Assembly (NCBI GenBank): GCA_947494195.1 | Contig: CANLUC010000001.1 | Span: 372,001 to 436,000 of the forward strand | Origin: an uncultured Nesterenkonia sp. | GTDB lineage: Bacteria > Actinomycetota > Actinomycetes > Actinomycetales > Micrococcaceae | Direction: 5' to 3' | DNA: 64,000 nucleotides | In this document: one piece after another, positions 1 to 8,317 of the stretch | How the letters are laid out: every line of letters begins with the position of its first letter | Numbering within the stretch: position 1 is the stretch's first letter | Translations under genes and position numbers: made by a program | The notes under the pieces: model-generated | Database searches by the model: none | The model's input: the letters and a program-made list of their open reading frames with translations, nothing else | What the model was told of the DNA's origin: nothing

Positions 1-92
1 ACCGGAGTGGCTCTGATGCCGCGTTCGAACAGGACGCGGTCTGCCGCTTCCAAGAGACGCGTGCGTGCAGCAGGCCTGGTGACTGGAGTCAT
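1..92 (-). CDS. TetR-family transcriptional regulator, N-terminal fragment
   Basis: The minus strand reads from an ATG at 92 into the window edge and gives about 30 residues. They include the segment RTRLLEAADRVLFERGI, the first helix of a TetR-type DNA-binding domain. The rest of the gene lies outside the window. It is divergent from the MFS transporter at 183 with a palindromic site between them, the usual arrangement of a TetR repressor and the efflux gene it controls. The family call is fairly safe; the ligand and target are inferred only from position. Confidence 0.75.
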   Translation of the reverse strand, partial: MTPVTRPAARTRLLEAADRVLFERGIRATP

Positions 93-143
93 CGCCCCAG
101 TGTAGGACCTCGATCGACGTAAACGTTCATTCTGCTGTAGCGT

Positions 144-153
144 AACGTACGTT
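144..153. promoter_or_regulatory. Palindromic operator candidate between tetR and the MFS gene
   Basis: AACGTACGTT is a perfect 10-bp palindrome in the 90-bp divergent gap. A related half-site (AACGTT, 122-127) lies about 20 bp to its left. Two such sites in a TetR/MFS intergenic region fit an operator for the divergent TetR protein. Binding is inferred, not shown. Confidence 0.4.
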
Positions 154-182
154 CTGTTTTTCGTCGACGGTGAGTGTGTTTG

Positions 183-1346
183 ATGCGTCCCTATGTCTTC
201 AGCGCCATGGCGCTGATCGCCGCTACATATGGCTTGGCCCGCTTCGGGTATGGCCTGTTCCTCCCCCGGTTCACCGAGACCTTCGAGATCGGGTCCGCAG
301 CCTCGGGAGCCATCCAGGCGGGAAACTTTCTGGCGTTCTGCCTTGCTGCAGCGCTGGCCATCCGCATAGACGGGCGTCCACGCGTGGTGGTCTTCTGCGC
401 CGGCGCCACCGCCGCGATCGGTGCCGCCGGCGTGGCAGCCTCACCGAACGTGGTGCTCTTCGCCGTGAGCGTCATCCTCGCCGGGGCAGGCGCTGGCTTC
501 GCAACTCCCGGCCTGGTGACGCTGACTGCGCGCAATGTCCCAGAGGACCGCCGCGAGAGTGCGCAGACCATCGTCAACGCCGGGACCGGTGCAGGCATCG
601 TCGTGGCTGGGGTGCTGATGTTCCTGACCATGAGCCAGTGGCGCCTCGGATGGGTCGCGATGGCCATGCTGATCACCCTTGCCACGGTGGCGACGCTGCT
701 CAGCGACGATGCTCGCTGGGAGATCCAGGGGCGAGAGACCGCGCTGCAGCTTCGACGCAAAGTCCTGACCCCCCTGGCCTGGCCTATCGCTGCGGCGATG
801 CTGGCCGGAGCCTCGAGTGCCGCCATGTGGACCTTCGGACGCGAGGTCATGGAGGAGGCCCGCCCCGCAGAAGAGTCGTACTCCATCGCTGCATGGATGG
901 TGCTTGGAGCATTCGGGGTGCTGGGTGCAGCCGCCGGACGCATGGCACAGCGATGGACCCCCGAGTTCGCCTGGAACCTGACGGTGGGACTCATGGCTCT
1001 CTCCGCCGTCCTTCTGGTCGCGGCGCCAGGCACGATGCTCGCCGCGTATACCGCCGCCGGTGTCTTCGGGGCCACCTATACGGCCATCTGCGGCATCCTC
1101 ATCATCTGGTCCTCCCGAATCATCCCGGACCGAGCGTCGGTGGGCACGGCAATACTCTTCATCGCGCTGGCGGTCGGCCAGGCAGTGGGCGCCGTGATCC
1201 TGGGGATGCTCATGAACCCCGCCGCCCCCTTCCTCGCGTTCGCCACCGCCGGTGTGCTGGGGCTCCTGGCGGTGGTTCCAGCGCTGAAGCCTGCCGCCGC
1301 AGGGCGGCGATCAAAAACAGTTGCAAACACAGGGAAACACAGATAA
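183..1346 (+). CDS. MFS transporter, YbfB/AraJ-like
   Basis: A 387-residue integral membrane protein with about twelve hydrophobic segments, the layout of the major facilitator superfamily. The N-terminus (MRPYVFSAMALIAATYGLAR) enters the first membrane helix directly. I chose ATG 183 rather than GTG 174 because GGTGAG lies 8 bases upstream of it. The substrate cannot be read from the sequence. The divergent TetR gene suggests ligand-induced export of a small molecule. The stop codon region overlaps the -10 element proposed for fruR downstream. Confidence 0.8.
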   Translation: MRPYVFSAMALIAATYGLARFGYGLFLPRFTETFEIGSAASGAIQAGNFLAFCLAAALAIRIDGRPRVVVFCAGATAAIGAAGVAASPNVVLFAVSVILAGAGAGFATPGLVTLTARNVPEDRRESAQTIVNAGTGAGIVVAGVLMFLTMSQWRLGWVAMAMLITLATVATLLSDDARWEIQGRETALQLRRKVLTPLAWPIAAAMLAGASSAAMWTFGREVMEEARPAEESYSIAAWMVLGAFGVLGAAAGRMAQRWTPEFAWNLTVGLMALSAVLLVAAPGTMLAAYTAAGVFGATYTAICGILIIWSSRIIPDRASVGTAILFIALAVGQAVGAVILGMLMNPAAPFLAFATAGVLGLLAVVPALKPAAAGRRSKTVANTGKHR

Positions 1347-1375
1347 AGTACGTGACAACCAACACAACCGTGTTG
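1321..1375 (+). promoter_or_regulatory. Promoter and operator of the fructose PTS operon
   Basis: TTGCAA (1321-1326), a 17-bp spacer and TAAAGT (1344-1349) form a good SigA-type promoter. The spacer carries the direct repeat AAACACAG at 1325-1332 and 1335-1342, one helical turn apart. A perfect inverted repeat CAACAC-AACC-GTGTTG (1360-1375) sits just after the predicted start point. DeoR-family repressors commonly bind such repeats, so this is probably where FruR autoregulates the operon. The promoter overlaps the end of the MFS gene. Confidence 0.6.
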
Positions 1376-1400
1376 TAGATCACGATCCAGGAGTCCACTG

Positions 1401-2204
1401 ATGACACTGCTCGCCCCGGAGCGTCACGAGCGGATCCTCGATCGACTGCGGCGCACCGGCACGATCACCGTCCAGGAGATCGCCCGGGACCTGAAGGTCA
1501 CCAAGGAAACTGTTCGCCGTGACCTGGATCAGCTGGAGACCGCCGGCTCGCTCCAGCGCGTCCATGGGGGCGCCGTCACCAGCTCGAGCCCTTCCCGTCG
1601 GGAGACCTCGCTGCGCCAGCGCCAGAGCGAGCACTCCGGGCTGAAGCAGGCCATCGCCCGGGAAGCGCTGAGCTTCGTGCCCTCCTCCCCCGACGCCTCA
1701 CTGCTCCTTGATGCCGGCACCACCACGGAGGCGCTCGCGGATCTCTTGGCCGCCGGTCCGGCTGGCGAGCATCATCACACTCGTTTTCTGACCACCAGCT
1801 CGGTGCCCATCGCCCAGAAGCTGGCCGAGGTCGGTTCGCTCGACGTCGAGGTGCTCGGCGGCAAGGTCCGCGGGATCACCGGGGCCGTGGTCGGCGCTTC
1901 CGCCGTCGCGACGCTGGCTCGGCGGCAGGCCGATGTCGCGTTCATCGGCACCAATGGAGTCGATGCCGGCTTCGGACTCTCCACTCCTGACACCGCCGAA
2001 GCCGCGGTGAAATCGGGCCTGGTCCGTGCCGCTCGACAGGTCATTCTGCTGGCGGATTCCAGCAAGCTCGGACGCCGCACGCTCGTGCAGTTCGCCACCC
2101 TGGAGGAGATCGATGTGTTGATCACCGATGCCGAGCCGCAGGCCGAGCTCACCCACGCCCTGGCCGACGCCGGCGTGCCTGTCATCGTGGCGGGCACCGA
2201 ATGA
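1401..2204 (+). CDS. fruR: DeoR-family repressor of the fructose operon
   Basis: A 267-residue DeoR/GlpR-type regulator. The N-terminal 60 residues form a winged helix with the family motif around ITVQEIARDLKVTKETVRRD. The rest is a sugar-phosphate-sensing domain of the DeoR C-terminal type, with DAGTTTEA and GTNGVDAGFGL. The start ATG has AGGAG seven bases upstream. The stop overlaps the fruK start (ATGA). In this family the effector is usually a phosphorylated sugar; fructose 1-phosphate is the natural guess from the operon. Confidence 0.88.
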   Translation: MTLLAPERHERILDRLRRTGTITVQEIARDLKVTKETVRRDLDQLETAGSLQRVHGGAVTSSSPSRRETSLRQRQSEHSGLKQAIAREALSFVPSSPDASLLLDAGTTTEALADLLAAGPAGEHHHTRFLTTSSVPIAQKLAEVGSLDVEVLGGKVRGITGAVVGASAVATLARRQADVAFIGTNGVDAGFGLSTPDTAEAAVKSGLVRAARQVILLADSSKLGRRTLVQFATLEEIDVLITDAEPQAELTHALADAGVPVIVAGTE

Positions 2205-3262
2205 TCGTCACCTTCACCCCCAATCCGAGCCTGGACAAGACGCTGGTGCTCGATGCCCCCCTGCGCCCCGGGGCCGTCCAGCGCGCCGTCGGACACTCTG
2301 CCGAACCGGGTGGCAAAGGAGTCAACATCTCCCGCGCCCTCACGGCCGCCGGGATTCCTTCGCTCGCCGTGCTTCCGGGTGACCCCGGGGACGCGGTGCT
2401 GCTGGCGCTGCAGGAGATCCAGGTTCCTGCCCGCGCCCTGCCGCTGGGGGCGCCGCTGCGCACCAACACCGCCATCACGGATCAGGCAGGGGTCACCACC
2501 AAGATCAACGAACCAGGCCCAGAGTTCGACGCCGCGCTCACCGACGCGCTGCTGCAGCTGCTGCTGGAAGCCTCGGCAGGTGCCGCCTGGGTGGCTCTGG
2601 CGGGATCGCTCCCGCCGGGAGTCCCCGTGGACTTCTACGCGCAGGCGATCACGGCGCTGCGAGAGACCTTCGGGGAGCAGGCGCCGCTGATCGCGCTGGA
2701 CACTTCGGGGGCGCCGCTCGCCGCAGCTCTGCCCGCGGCACCGGATCTGATCAAGCCGAATGCCGAAGAGCTCCTCGAGCTGCACGCAGCGATGCGGGGA
2801 GTCTCCAGCTCCGGTGTTGACGAGCAGGCCCAGGCCGAGGCGCTGGAAGCCGATCCGATGCGTGCGGCCCAGCTCGCCGTCGAGCTGCAGAACTACGGGG
2901 CACGCTCGGCGCTGATCACCCTGGGTGCTCACGGCGCGGTGCTCCTCCCGCATCCTTCCGCGGAGCACTCGGAAGAACCAGCCGAACCTGCGGCGGCGCT
3001 GCGTGCCTGGGGGCCACCGATCACGCTGCGCTCCACCGTGGGCGCGGGCGATGCCTCACTCGCCGGATTCCTCGCCTCGGCGCAGTCCGGCGGCTCACCC
3101 ACGGAGTCCCTGAAGCACGCCATGGCCATGGGACGCGCCGCCGCGGAACTGCCCGGCTCCATCATGCCCACACCCGACCAGCTCAACACCGAACGACTCA
3201 GCACCGAACAGCTCATCCTGATCCCCCGAACAACCACTACCTCGAATGTGGAGACACCATGA
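2201..3262 (+). CDS. fruK: 1-phosphofructokinase
   Basis: A PfkB-family kinase of 353 residues that would phosphorylate fructose 1-phosphate to fructose 1,6-bisphosphate. It opens with FTPNPSLDKTL, carries the substrate motif EPGGKGVNISRAL near residue 35, and ends with the ATP-site motif STVGAGDASLAGF, where D284 is the likely catalytic base. It is somewhat longer than typical FruK because of low-complexity segments around residues 198-220 and 250-268. It overlaps fruR and fruA by four bases each, so the three genes are translationally coupled. Confidence 0.92.
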   Translation: MIVTFTPNPSLDKTLVLDAPLRPGAVQRAVGHSAEPGGKGVNISRALTAAGIPSLAVLPGDPGDAVLLALQEIQVPARALPLGAPLRTNTAITDQAGVTTKINEPGPEFDAALTDALLQLLLEASAGAAWVALAGSLPPGVPVDFYAQAITALRETFGEQAPLIALDTSGAPLAAALPAAPDLIKPNAEELLELHAAMRGVSSSGVDEQAQAEALEADPMRAAQLAVELQNYGARSALITLGAHGAVLLPHPSAEHSEEPAEPAAALRAWGPPITLRSTVGAGDASLAGFLASAQSGGSPTESLKHAMAMGRAAAELPGSIMPTPDQLNTERLSTEQLILIPRTTTTSNVETP

Positions 3263-5313
3263 ACAGCATCATCACGCCGGAGCTGGTGAGCCTGGACCGG
3301 CTCACCGCCGGCAGCAAGCGCGAGGTCATCGAAGCCCTCGCCGCGCTCGTCGGCTCTGCCGGACGCAGCGCCAATGTCCAGGAGCTCGCCGCAGATGTCT
3401 GGGCACGCGAGGAGACCTCCGAGACCGGCATGCCCGGCGGCATCGCGATCCCACACTGCCGCACCGGAGCCGTCAGCGAAGCGACGCTGGCCTTCGCCCG
3501 ACTCGCCGAGCCTGTGGACTTCGGCTCCTCCGACGGCCCCGCCGATCTGGTCTTCATGATCGCCGCCCCCGACGGCGCGGATCAGGCACACCTGAAGATT
3601 CTCTCCGCCCTGGCGACCTCGCTGATCAATGACGAGTTCCTCGCCGATCTGCGCGGAGCCGAGACCGAACAGCGCGTGGTGGACCTGGTCGCCGAGGCCG
3701 TGCAGCCCGCGCCGGTCACCGCCAATGCCGGCGGCCGTGGATCCGGCTCCGCGGCCCGTGCCTCCACACCGACTTCCGAGGCCTCCCCGTCGACGACGTC
3801 GGTGGGCCGCCTGGTGGCCGTGACGGCATGCCCCACCGGCATCGCGCACACGTATATGGCGGCTGACTCGCTGAAGAAGGCCGCGAAGGAGGCCGGGGTG
3901 GAGATCCAGGTCGAGACCCAGGGCTCCTCCGGTTCGACTCCCCTGGGTGCGGAGACGATCGCCGCCGCAGACGCCGTCATCTTCGCCACGGACGTGGACG
4001 TGCGTGATCGGCACCGGTTCGCTGGCAAGCCGGTCATCGCCTCCCGCGTCAAGCGCGGCATCGACGAACCCCGCGAGATGATCGCTGAGGCGCTGGCCGC
4101 TGCGAAGGACCCGAATGCCGCCGTCGTCCCCTCGGGCGGCTCCGGGGATGGTGATGGTCGCGCGGCAGCCGACGGCGAACGCGAAGGCTTTGGGCGCAAG
4201 ACCCAGCGCGTGCTGATGACCGGTGTCAGCTACATGATCCCGTTCGTCGCCGCAGGCGGCCTGCTGATCGCACTGGGCTTCCTGCTCGGCGGGTACAACA
4301 TCACCGAGGTCGCCAATGACGTGGCCCTCGGGAACTCCCTGTGGAACCTTCCCACCCCTGATCAGCTGCCGGAAGAATTCCTCGGCTTCGGAGCGCTGGG
4401 CGGATACCTCGGGGCAGTCTTCTTCACCCTCGGTGGCGCCGCCATGGGCTTCCTGGTTCCGGCGCTGGCAGGCTACATCGCCTTCGGCATGGCCGACCGC
4501 CCCGGCATCGCCCCTGGCTTCACCGCCGGCGCGATCGCGCTGACCATGGACGCGGGCTTCATCGGCGGCATCGTCGGCGGCGTGCTCGCCGGTGCCGTCG
4601 CCCTGTGGTTCCGTAAGCTCAGCGTGCCGCGCTGGCTCGCTGGTCTGATGCCGGTGGTGATCATTCCACTGGTGGCCACACTGATCGCCGGTGGCCTGAT
4701 GCTGCTGTTCCTCGGCGGACCCATCGCCGGACTCACCTCGGCTCTGGAGAACTGGCTCAACGGCATGACCGGATCTGCCGCCATCGTCCTGGGCATCGTG
4801 CTGGGACTGATGATGTGCATCGACCTCGGTGGACCGGTGAACAAGGTCGCCTACTCCTTCGCCGTGGCCGGCCTCTCTGCCGCCGTCGCCGATGGCAATA
4901 CGGGGCCGCTGATGATCATGGCCACGGTGATGGCCGCCGGCATGGTCCCGCCGCTGGGCATGGCATTCGCGACGTTCATCGATTCCCGCCTGTTCAGCGC
5001 TGCGGAGCGGGAGAACGGCAAGACCGCCGTTCTGCTCGGAGCTGCCTTCATCTCCGAGGGTGCGATCCCGTTCGCCGCAGCCGACCCGCTGCGCGTGCTG
5101 CCGGCCTCCATGGTCGGCGGCGCCGTCACCGGCGCGATGACCATGGCGTTCGGCATCACCTCCTACGCGCCGCACGGCGGCATCTTCGTCCCGTTCGCCA
5201 TCGACAACTTCTGGCTGTTCCTGGTCGCGGTGCTGGTCGGCTCAGTGGTCACAGCCCTCACGGTGATTGCGCTGAAGCGCTGGGCTCGGAAGGGTGTAGC
5301 CTCTGCTGCATGA
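3259..5313 (+). CDS. fruA: Fructose-specific PTS enzyme IIABC
   Basis: A 684-residue fused fructose permease. EIIA occupies roughly residues 1-150 with phospho-His66 in GGIAIPHC. EIIB follows at about 184-290 with phospho-Cys191 in VAVTACPTGIAHTYMA. The EIIC membrane domain begins near residue 315 and carries the motif of the fructose subfamily around GGPVNKVAYSF. The domains are joined by Gly/Ala/Ser-rich linkers. The protein imports fructose while phosphorylating it at C1, feeding FruK. GGAG stands upstream of ATG 3259. No enzyme I gene is in the window. Confidence 0.93.
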   Translation: MNSIITPELVSLDRLTAGSKREVIEALAALVGSAGRSANVQELAADVWAREETSETGMPGGIAIPHCRTGAVSEATLAFARLAEPVDFGSSDGPADLVFMIAAPDGADQAHLKILSALATSLINDEFLADLRGAETEQRVVDLVAEAVQPAPVTANAGGRGSGSAARASTPTSEASPSTTSVGRLVAVTACPTGIAHTYMAADSLKKAAKEAGVEIQVETQGSSGSTPLGAETIAAADAVIFATDVDVRDRHRFAGKPVIASRVKRGIDEPREMIAEALAAAKDPNAAVVPSGGSGDGDGRAAADGEREGFGRKTQRVLMTGVSYMIPFVAAGGLLIALGFLLGGYNITEVANDVALGNSLWNLPTPDQLPEEFLGFGALGGYLGAVFFTLGGAAMGFLVPALAGYIAFGMADRPGIAPGFTAGAIALTMDAGFIGGIVGGVLAGAVALWFRKLSVPRWLAGLMPVVIIPLVATLIAGGLMLLFLGGPIAGLTSALENWLNGMTGSAAIVLGIVLGLMMCIDLGGPVNKVAYSFAVAGLSAAVADGNTGPLMIMATVMAAGMVPPLGMAFATFIDSRLFSAAERENGKTAVLLGAAFISEGAIPFAAADPLRVLPASMVGGAVTGAMTMAFGITSYAPHGGIFVPFAIDNFWLFLVAVLVGSVVTALTVIALKRWARKGVASAA

Positions 5314-5576
5314 TTGAGCGGACTGCGGTGATCGCCGCGGCGGCTGGGCTTCATGCCCGGCCTGCCGCGGCGTTCGCGTATGCGGCCGCCGCTCAACCGG
5401 TGCTGGTGGAGATCGCGAAGGCCGCCACACCAGAGCATTCAGTCCAGGCCGACAGCCTGCTCGGTGTGATGAGTCTTGACGCGGGGCACGGCGAAGAAGT
5501 GGTGCTGCGCGCCCGCGGCGATCAGGCCGCGCAGGCACTGGAAGAGCTGGTGCGCCTGCTGGAATCGGCGATCTGA
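5310..5576 (+). CDS. ptsH: Phosphocarrier protein HPr
   Basis: An 88-residue HPr. His15 lies in AGLHARPAA, the site phosphorylated by enzyme I. DSLLGVMSLD near residue 49 corresponds to the region of the regulatory serine of HPr proteins. ATG 5310 overlaps the fruA stop codon, so it is the fourth gene of the fructose operon. This placement of HPr behind the fructose permease is known from other actinobacteria. It ends only 18 bases before the convergent sixA-like gene. Confidence 0.92.
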   Translation: MIERTAVIAAAAGLHARPAAAFAYAAAAQPVLVEIAKAATPEHSVQADSLLGVMSLDAGHGEEVVLRARGDQAAQALEELVRLLESAI

Positions 5577-5594
5577 GCTGACCCGAAAAGGCTG

Positions 5595-6101
5595 CTAGCC
5601 GGCGGTGAAGAAGTCGGTGAGCTCGGCGTCGCGGCCATCCAGCTCGGCCCAGGGCTTGTCCACCGCGAAGCGTGCCAGACCGCCGGGCGGCCAGGAGCCG
5701 GCCATCTGGATCACCGGGTCCTCCCGCGACTGCGCGGAGGCGAGATCCATGCTCAGTCCCTGAACCCCGGGCATATGCGCCACGACCAGCAGGGACTGCA
5801 CGGTCTCGGGCACCTCGCTGATGATCGAGAGCATGGACTGCGGCTCCGCGAGGTACAAGCGCTGATCCAGATACGGCGTCGGGGCCTTCTCGCCCAGCTC
5901 GTGATTGACCCAGATGCAGGTCTGCCGGGTGCGCATGGCATCAGAGCAGAGCGTGTTGTCCGGCAGGTGGCCCTTGTCTACAAGCCAGCGGCCGACGGCG
6001 CGCGCCTGTCCCTGCCCGTGCCGGGTCAGGGTGCGACCGTGGTCATCCCCGGAGAAGGAGTGCCCCGACTCGCCGTGGCGCAGGATCAGCAGTTCAGGCA
6101 T
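5595..6101 (-). CDS. sixA: SixA-like histidine phosphatase
   Basis: A 168-residue histidine-phosphatase-superfamily protein. The RHG signature is at residues 8-10 (LLILRHGESGH), and a second catalytic histidine is in VVAHMPGVQ. The length fits the small SixA branch, which removes phosphate from phosphohistidines; general phosphatase activity is also possible. It lies directly behind the winged-helix regulator gene on the same strand with 12 bases between them, so the two are probably cotranscribed. Its closeness to an HPr gene is suggestive, since E. coli SixA acts on a PTS protein, but that link is inference. Confidence 0.8.
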   Translation of the reverse strand: MPELLILRHGESGHSFSGDDHGRTLTRHGQGQARAVGRWLVDKGHLPDNTLCSDAMRTRQTCIWVNHELGEKAPTPYLDQRLYLAEPQSMLSIISEVPETVQSLLVVAHMPGVQGLSMDLASAQSREDPVIQMAGSWPPGGLARFAVDKPWAELDGRDAELTDFFTAG

Positions 6102-6113
6102 GGTCAGCCCAGC

Positions 6114-6899
6114 TCAGATCGAGTACTCGGGGGCCGCCCAGACGGTGACCTCGGGGTGCTCGTAGAACCGGTAGCCCTGCCCGCGCACGGTGCGGACCGT
6201 GTTGGCGAGGCGGCCGAGCTTCGAGCGCAGCCGGCGGATGTGGACGTCGATCGTGCGCTCGTTGGGCATCTGGTCCTCGTCGACATTGCGCCAGAGCGTC
6301 TTGAGCAGCTCTTCGCGGCCCACTGTGCGGGATCCGTTGTCCACCAGGTAGTTCAGCAGTTCGAACTCCTTGAAGGTGAGGTTCAGTCCCTCGCCGTCGA
6401 GGCGGACCTCGCGGCGGGAGAGATCGATCAGCACGCCGGAGCTGCTGGGTGCCGGTGGCGTGTTGATCGGCACGTCGACGCCGCGGTGCGTGACCGTCGG
6501 GTCACCGAGCGCCTGGCGGACCACTTCGAGATCGGTTCCCTCGTGGGCCGCCGAGGCCAGTGCCATGGCGATGTGCACCTGAGCCTCGGTCGCGATGTGC
6601 TCGACGTAATCGCGCAGCTCCGTGGCGATCTTGTGCAGCGACGTTCCGGCGGCGCTGGCGGTGTCCTCGTCGAGGCCGACGTAGACCACGAAGCCGCGGG
6701 TGACGATATCGGGCTGGACCATCTGAGGTCCGCCGCCGTTCTGGGCGACCACAGGTATCGGGGCCGTTCGCGGGTGAGCCTCGCCGGACACGGCGGTGGC
6801 GCTGCGCAGTCGGCGGGCCATCTCGGCTCGACGGGCGGCGTTGCGCACGGAGACGTGAACATAGCCAGGGTTCTGCGGCTGGCTCAGGTGTGCGGACAT
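6114..6899 (-). CDS. Winged-helix (OmpR-type) DNA-binding regulator without receiver domain
   Basis: A 261-residue protein whose C-terminal 100 residues match the OmpR/PhoB effector domain: LTFKEFELLNYLV, then RTIDVHIRRLRSKLG and VRGQGYRF. The N-terminal part shows no conserved aspartate-containing receiver domain, so it does not look like a standard response regulator. The chosen ATG (MSAHLSQPQ) has GGGGGAG nine bases upstream; an in-frame start 78 bases earlier lacks this. A promoter is visible at 6935-6963. It probably regulates transcription; its target is unknown. Confidence 0.75.
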   Translation of the reverse strand: MSAHLSQPQNPGYVHVSVRNAARRAEMARRLRSATAVSGEAHPRTAPIPVVAQNGGGPQMVQPDIVTRGFVVYVGLDEDTASAAGTSLHKIATELRDYVEHIATEAQVHIAMALASAAHEGTDLEVVRQALGDPTVTHRGVDVPINTPPAPSSSGVLIDLSRREVRLDGEGLNLTFKEFELLNYLVDNGSRTVGREELLKTLWRNVDEDQMPNERTIDVHIRRLRSKLGRLANTVRTVRGQGYRFYEHPEVTVWAAPEYSI

Positions 6900-6934
6900 T
6901 GGTGGCAACTCCCCCACTGCGTGGACGGCGGTAA

Positions 6935-6963
6935 CTATTACAGCGTGTCCGTCACATTTGAAA
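6935..6963 (-). promoter_or_regulatory. Promoter of the winged-helix regulator gene
   Basis: On the minus strand TTTCAA (6963-6958), a 17-bp spacer and TAATAG (6940-6935) form a good SigA-like promoter 36 bases upstream of the chosen start codon. Confidence 0.5.
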
Positions 6964-6988
6964 TCCGCAAGTAACAAAAGGGGGGATC

Positions 6989-7010
6989 TTCCACATAATG
7001 AGATGTGGAG
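6989..7010. terminator. Short hairpin behind upp, possible terminator
   Basis: TTCCACAT (6989-6996) pairs with ATGTGGAG (7003-7010) across a 6-base loop. A GGTTTTT tract follows on the plus strand, whereas the genes on both sides run on the minus strand, where the stem is followed by CCCCCCTTTT. It may end upp transcripts, but the orientation of the T tract makes this uncertain. Confidence 0.3.
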
Positions 7011-7017
7011 GGTTTTT

Positions 7018-7033
7018 CGTGACCGGGATCACG
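7018..7033. promoter_or_regulatory. CRP/GlxR-like binding site candidate
   Basis: CGTGACCGGGATCACG is a perfect inverted repeat with the core GTGA-N6-TCAC, the half-site spacing of CRP-family regulators, including the actinobacterial GlxR. It lies between upp and the winged-helix gene, about 55 bases upstream of the proposed -35 element of the latter. Confidence 0.35.
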
Positions 7034-7086
7034 GTATTTCGCCTGGTAGAGCCTATTCCGCGGTGCTTCTGGCGCGGCGCAAGCTC

Positions 7087-7722
7087 TTACTGTGCGAGGC
7101 CGTAGAGCCGATCGCCGGCGTCGCCGAGTCCGGGAACGATGTAGGACTTCTCGTTGAGCTTCTCGTCGATCGCGGCGAGGTAGAGCTCCACATCGATGTC
7201 GCCGATCTTGGAGCGCAGCCGCTCGATGCCCTCGGGGGCTGCGAGCAGGCAGATACAGGTGATCTTCGCGGCATTGGCCTTTTTCAGGAAGCGGATCGCC
7301 TCGGCAAGCGTGCCGCCGGTGGCGAGCATCGGGTCCAGCACGAAGACGTGGCGGCCGGTGAGGTCTTCCGGGAGACGCTCGGCATAGGTGATGATGTCGA
7401 GGGTCTCTTCGTTCCGCGCCATTCCCAGGAAGCCGACCTCGGCAGTGGGGACCATCGCGGTCATGCCGTCGAGCATGCCCAGGCCCGCTCGCAGGATCGG
7501 CACGACCAGCGGCTTCGGATCCGCCAGCTGCGTCCCGGTCATCGTGGCCACCGGGGTCTGGATCTCGACGGGCTCGGTGGCGATGGATCCACTGGCCTCG
7601 TAGGAGAGCAGCATGACCAGCTCTCGGGTCAGTTCACGGAACTGATTCGAGGCGGTCTCCACCCGGCGGAGCTGGGTGAGCTTATGGGAGATCAGTGGGT
7701 GTTCCACAACCTGTACGCGCAT
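7087..7722 (-). CDS. upp: Uracil phosphoribosyltransferase
   Basis: A 211-residue enzyme of pyrimidine salvage, joining uracil and PRPP to form UMP. The PRPP-binding loop is VLDPMLATGGTLAEAI, and the C-terminal uracil-binding segment is YIVPGLGDAGDRLYG. Length and motifs match bacterial Upp throughout. It is divergent from tadA with about 80 bases between the start codons, an arrangement often seen in actinobacteria. Confidence 0.95.
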   Translation of the reverse strand: MRVQVVEHPLISHKLTQLRRVETASNQFRELTRELVMLLSYEASGSIATEPVEIQTPVATMTGTQLADPKPLVVPILRAGLGMLDGMTAMVPTAEVGFLGMARNEETLDIITYAERLPEDLTGRHVFVLDPMLATGGTLAEAIRFLKKANAAKITCICLLAAPEGIERLRSKIGDIDVELYLAAIDEKLNEKSYIVPGLGDAGDRLYGLAQ

Positions 7723-7806
7723 GCCCCAAAACTACCAGCACGCCTGAAGACCGGCCTCTTGGGGCCGCAGGGCGGCGGACACTGCTGCGCGCCATAAGCT
7801 GGGGTG

Positions 7807-8307
7807 GTGACCGAGAACCCAGAGCCCACCACCTCCTGGTCTCCGCGAGCGCGCGCCGACCAGGAGACGCTCATCGGCCGCTGCCTGCAGCTCGCCGCCC
7901 GGGCGAAGGACTCGGCGGACGTGCCGGTGGGCGCCGTCGTCGTCTCTGCCGAGGGTCAGCTGCTGGGCGAGGGCTACAACACCCGAGAGCGCGACGGCGA
8001 CCCGGCCGGTCATGCCGAGATCACGGCCATGCGGGCCGCGGCCCGAACTGTGGGCACCTGGCGGCTGGATGGCTGCGTGCTGGCCGTCACCCTGGAGCCG
8101 TGTCCGATGTGCGCAGGGGCGATCTATCAGTCTCGGATCGGTCAGGTGATCTTCGGCGCCTGGGATGAGAAGGCGGGCGCTGCCGGGTCGGTGTTCGACA
8201 TCCTGCGTGAGCCGCGGCTCAACCACTGGGTCGAGGTCCACCCGGGGGTGCGAGCACAGGAGTGCGCCGCTGCGCTCCGAGCGTTCTTCGAGGAGTTCCG
8301 CGGATAG
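7807..8307 (+). CDS. tadA: tRNA adenosine(34) deaminase
   Basis: A 166-residue deaminase of the CDA fold. The zinc site is visible as HAEI (ligand His and catalytic Glu) and PCPMCAGA (two ligand Cys). TadA converts A34 to inosine in the tRNA-Arg(ACG) anticodon. Adjacent GTG codons at 7804 and 7807 can both serve as start, and no clear ribosome-binding site decides between them. The apt gene follows 10 bases after the stop. Confidence 0.9.
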   Translation: MTENPEPTTSWSPRARADQETLIGRCLQLAARAKDSADVPVGAVVVSAEGQLLGEGYNTRERDGDPAGHAEITAMRAAARTVGTWRLDGCVLAVTLEPCPMCAGAIYQSRIGQVIFGAWDEKAGAAGSVFDILREPRLNHWVEVHPGVRAQECAAALRAFFEEFRG

Positions 8308-8317
8308 GCTGAGGGAC

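Noticed and set aside
174..176. GTG as start of the first MFS transporter
   Set aside because: It overlaps the ribosome-binding sequence of ATG 183, which has the better spacing.
2929..5175. 748-codon open frame antisense to fruK/fruA
   Set aside because: It mirrors the strongly biased third positions of two certain genes. Its translation is Gly/Arg/His-rich without domains.
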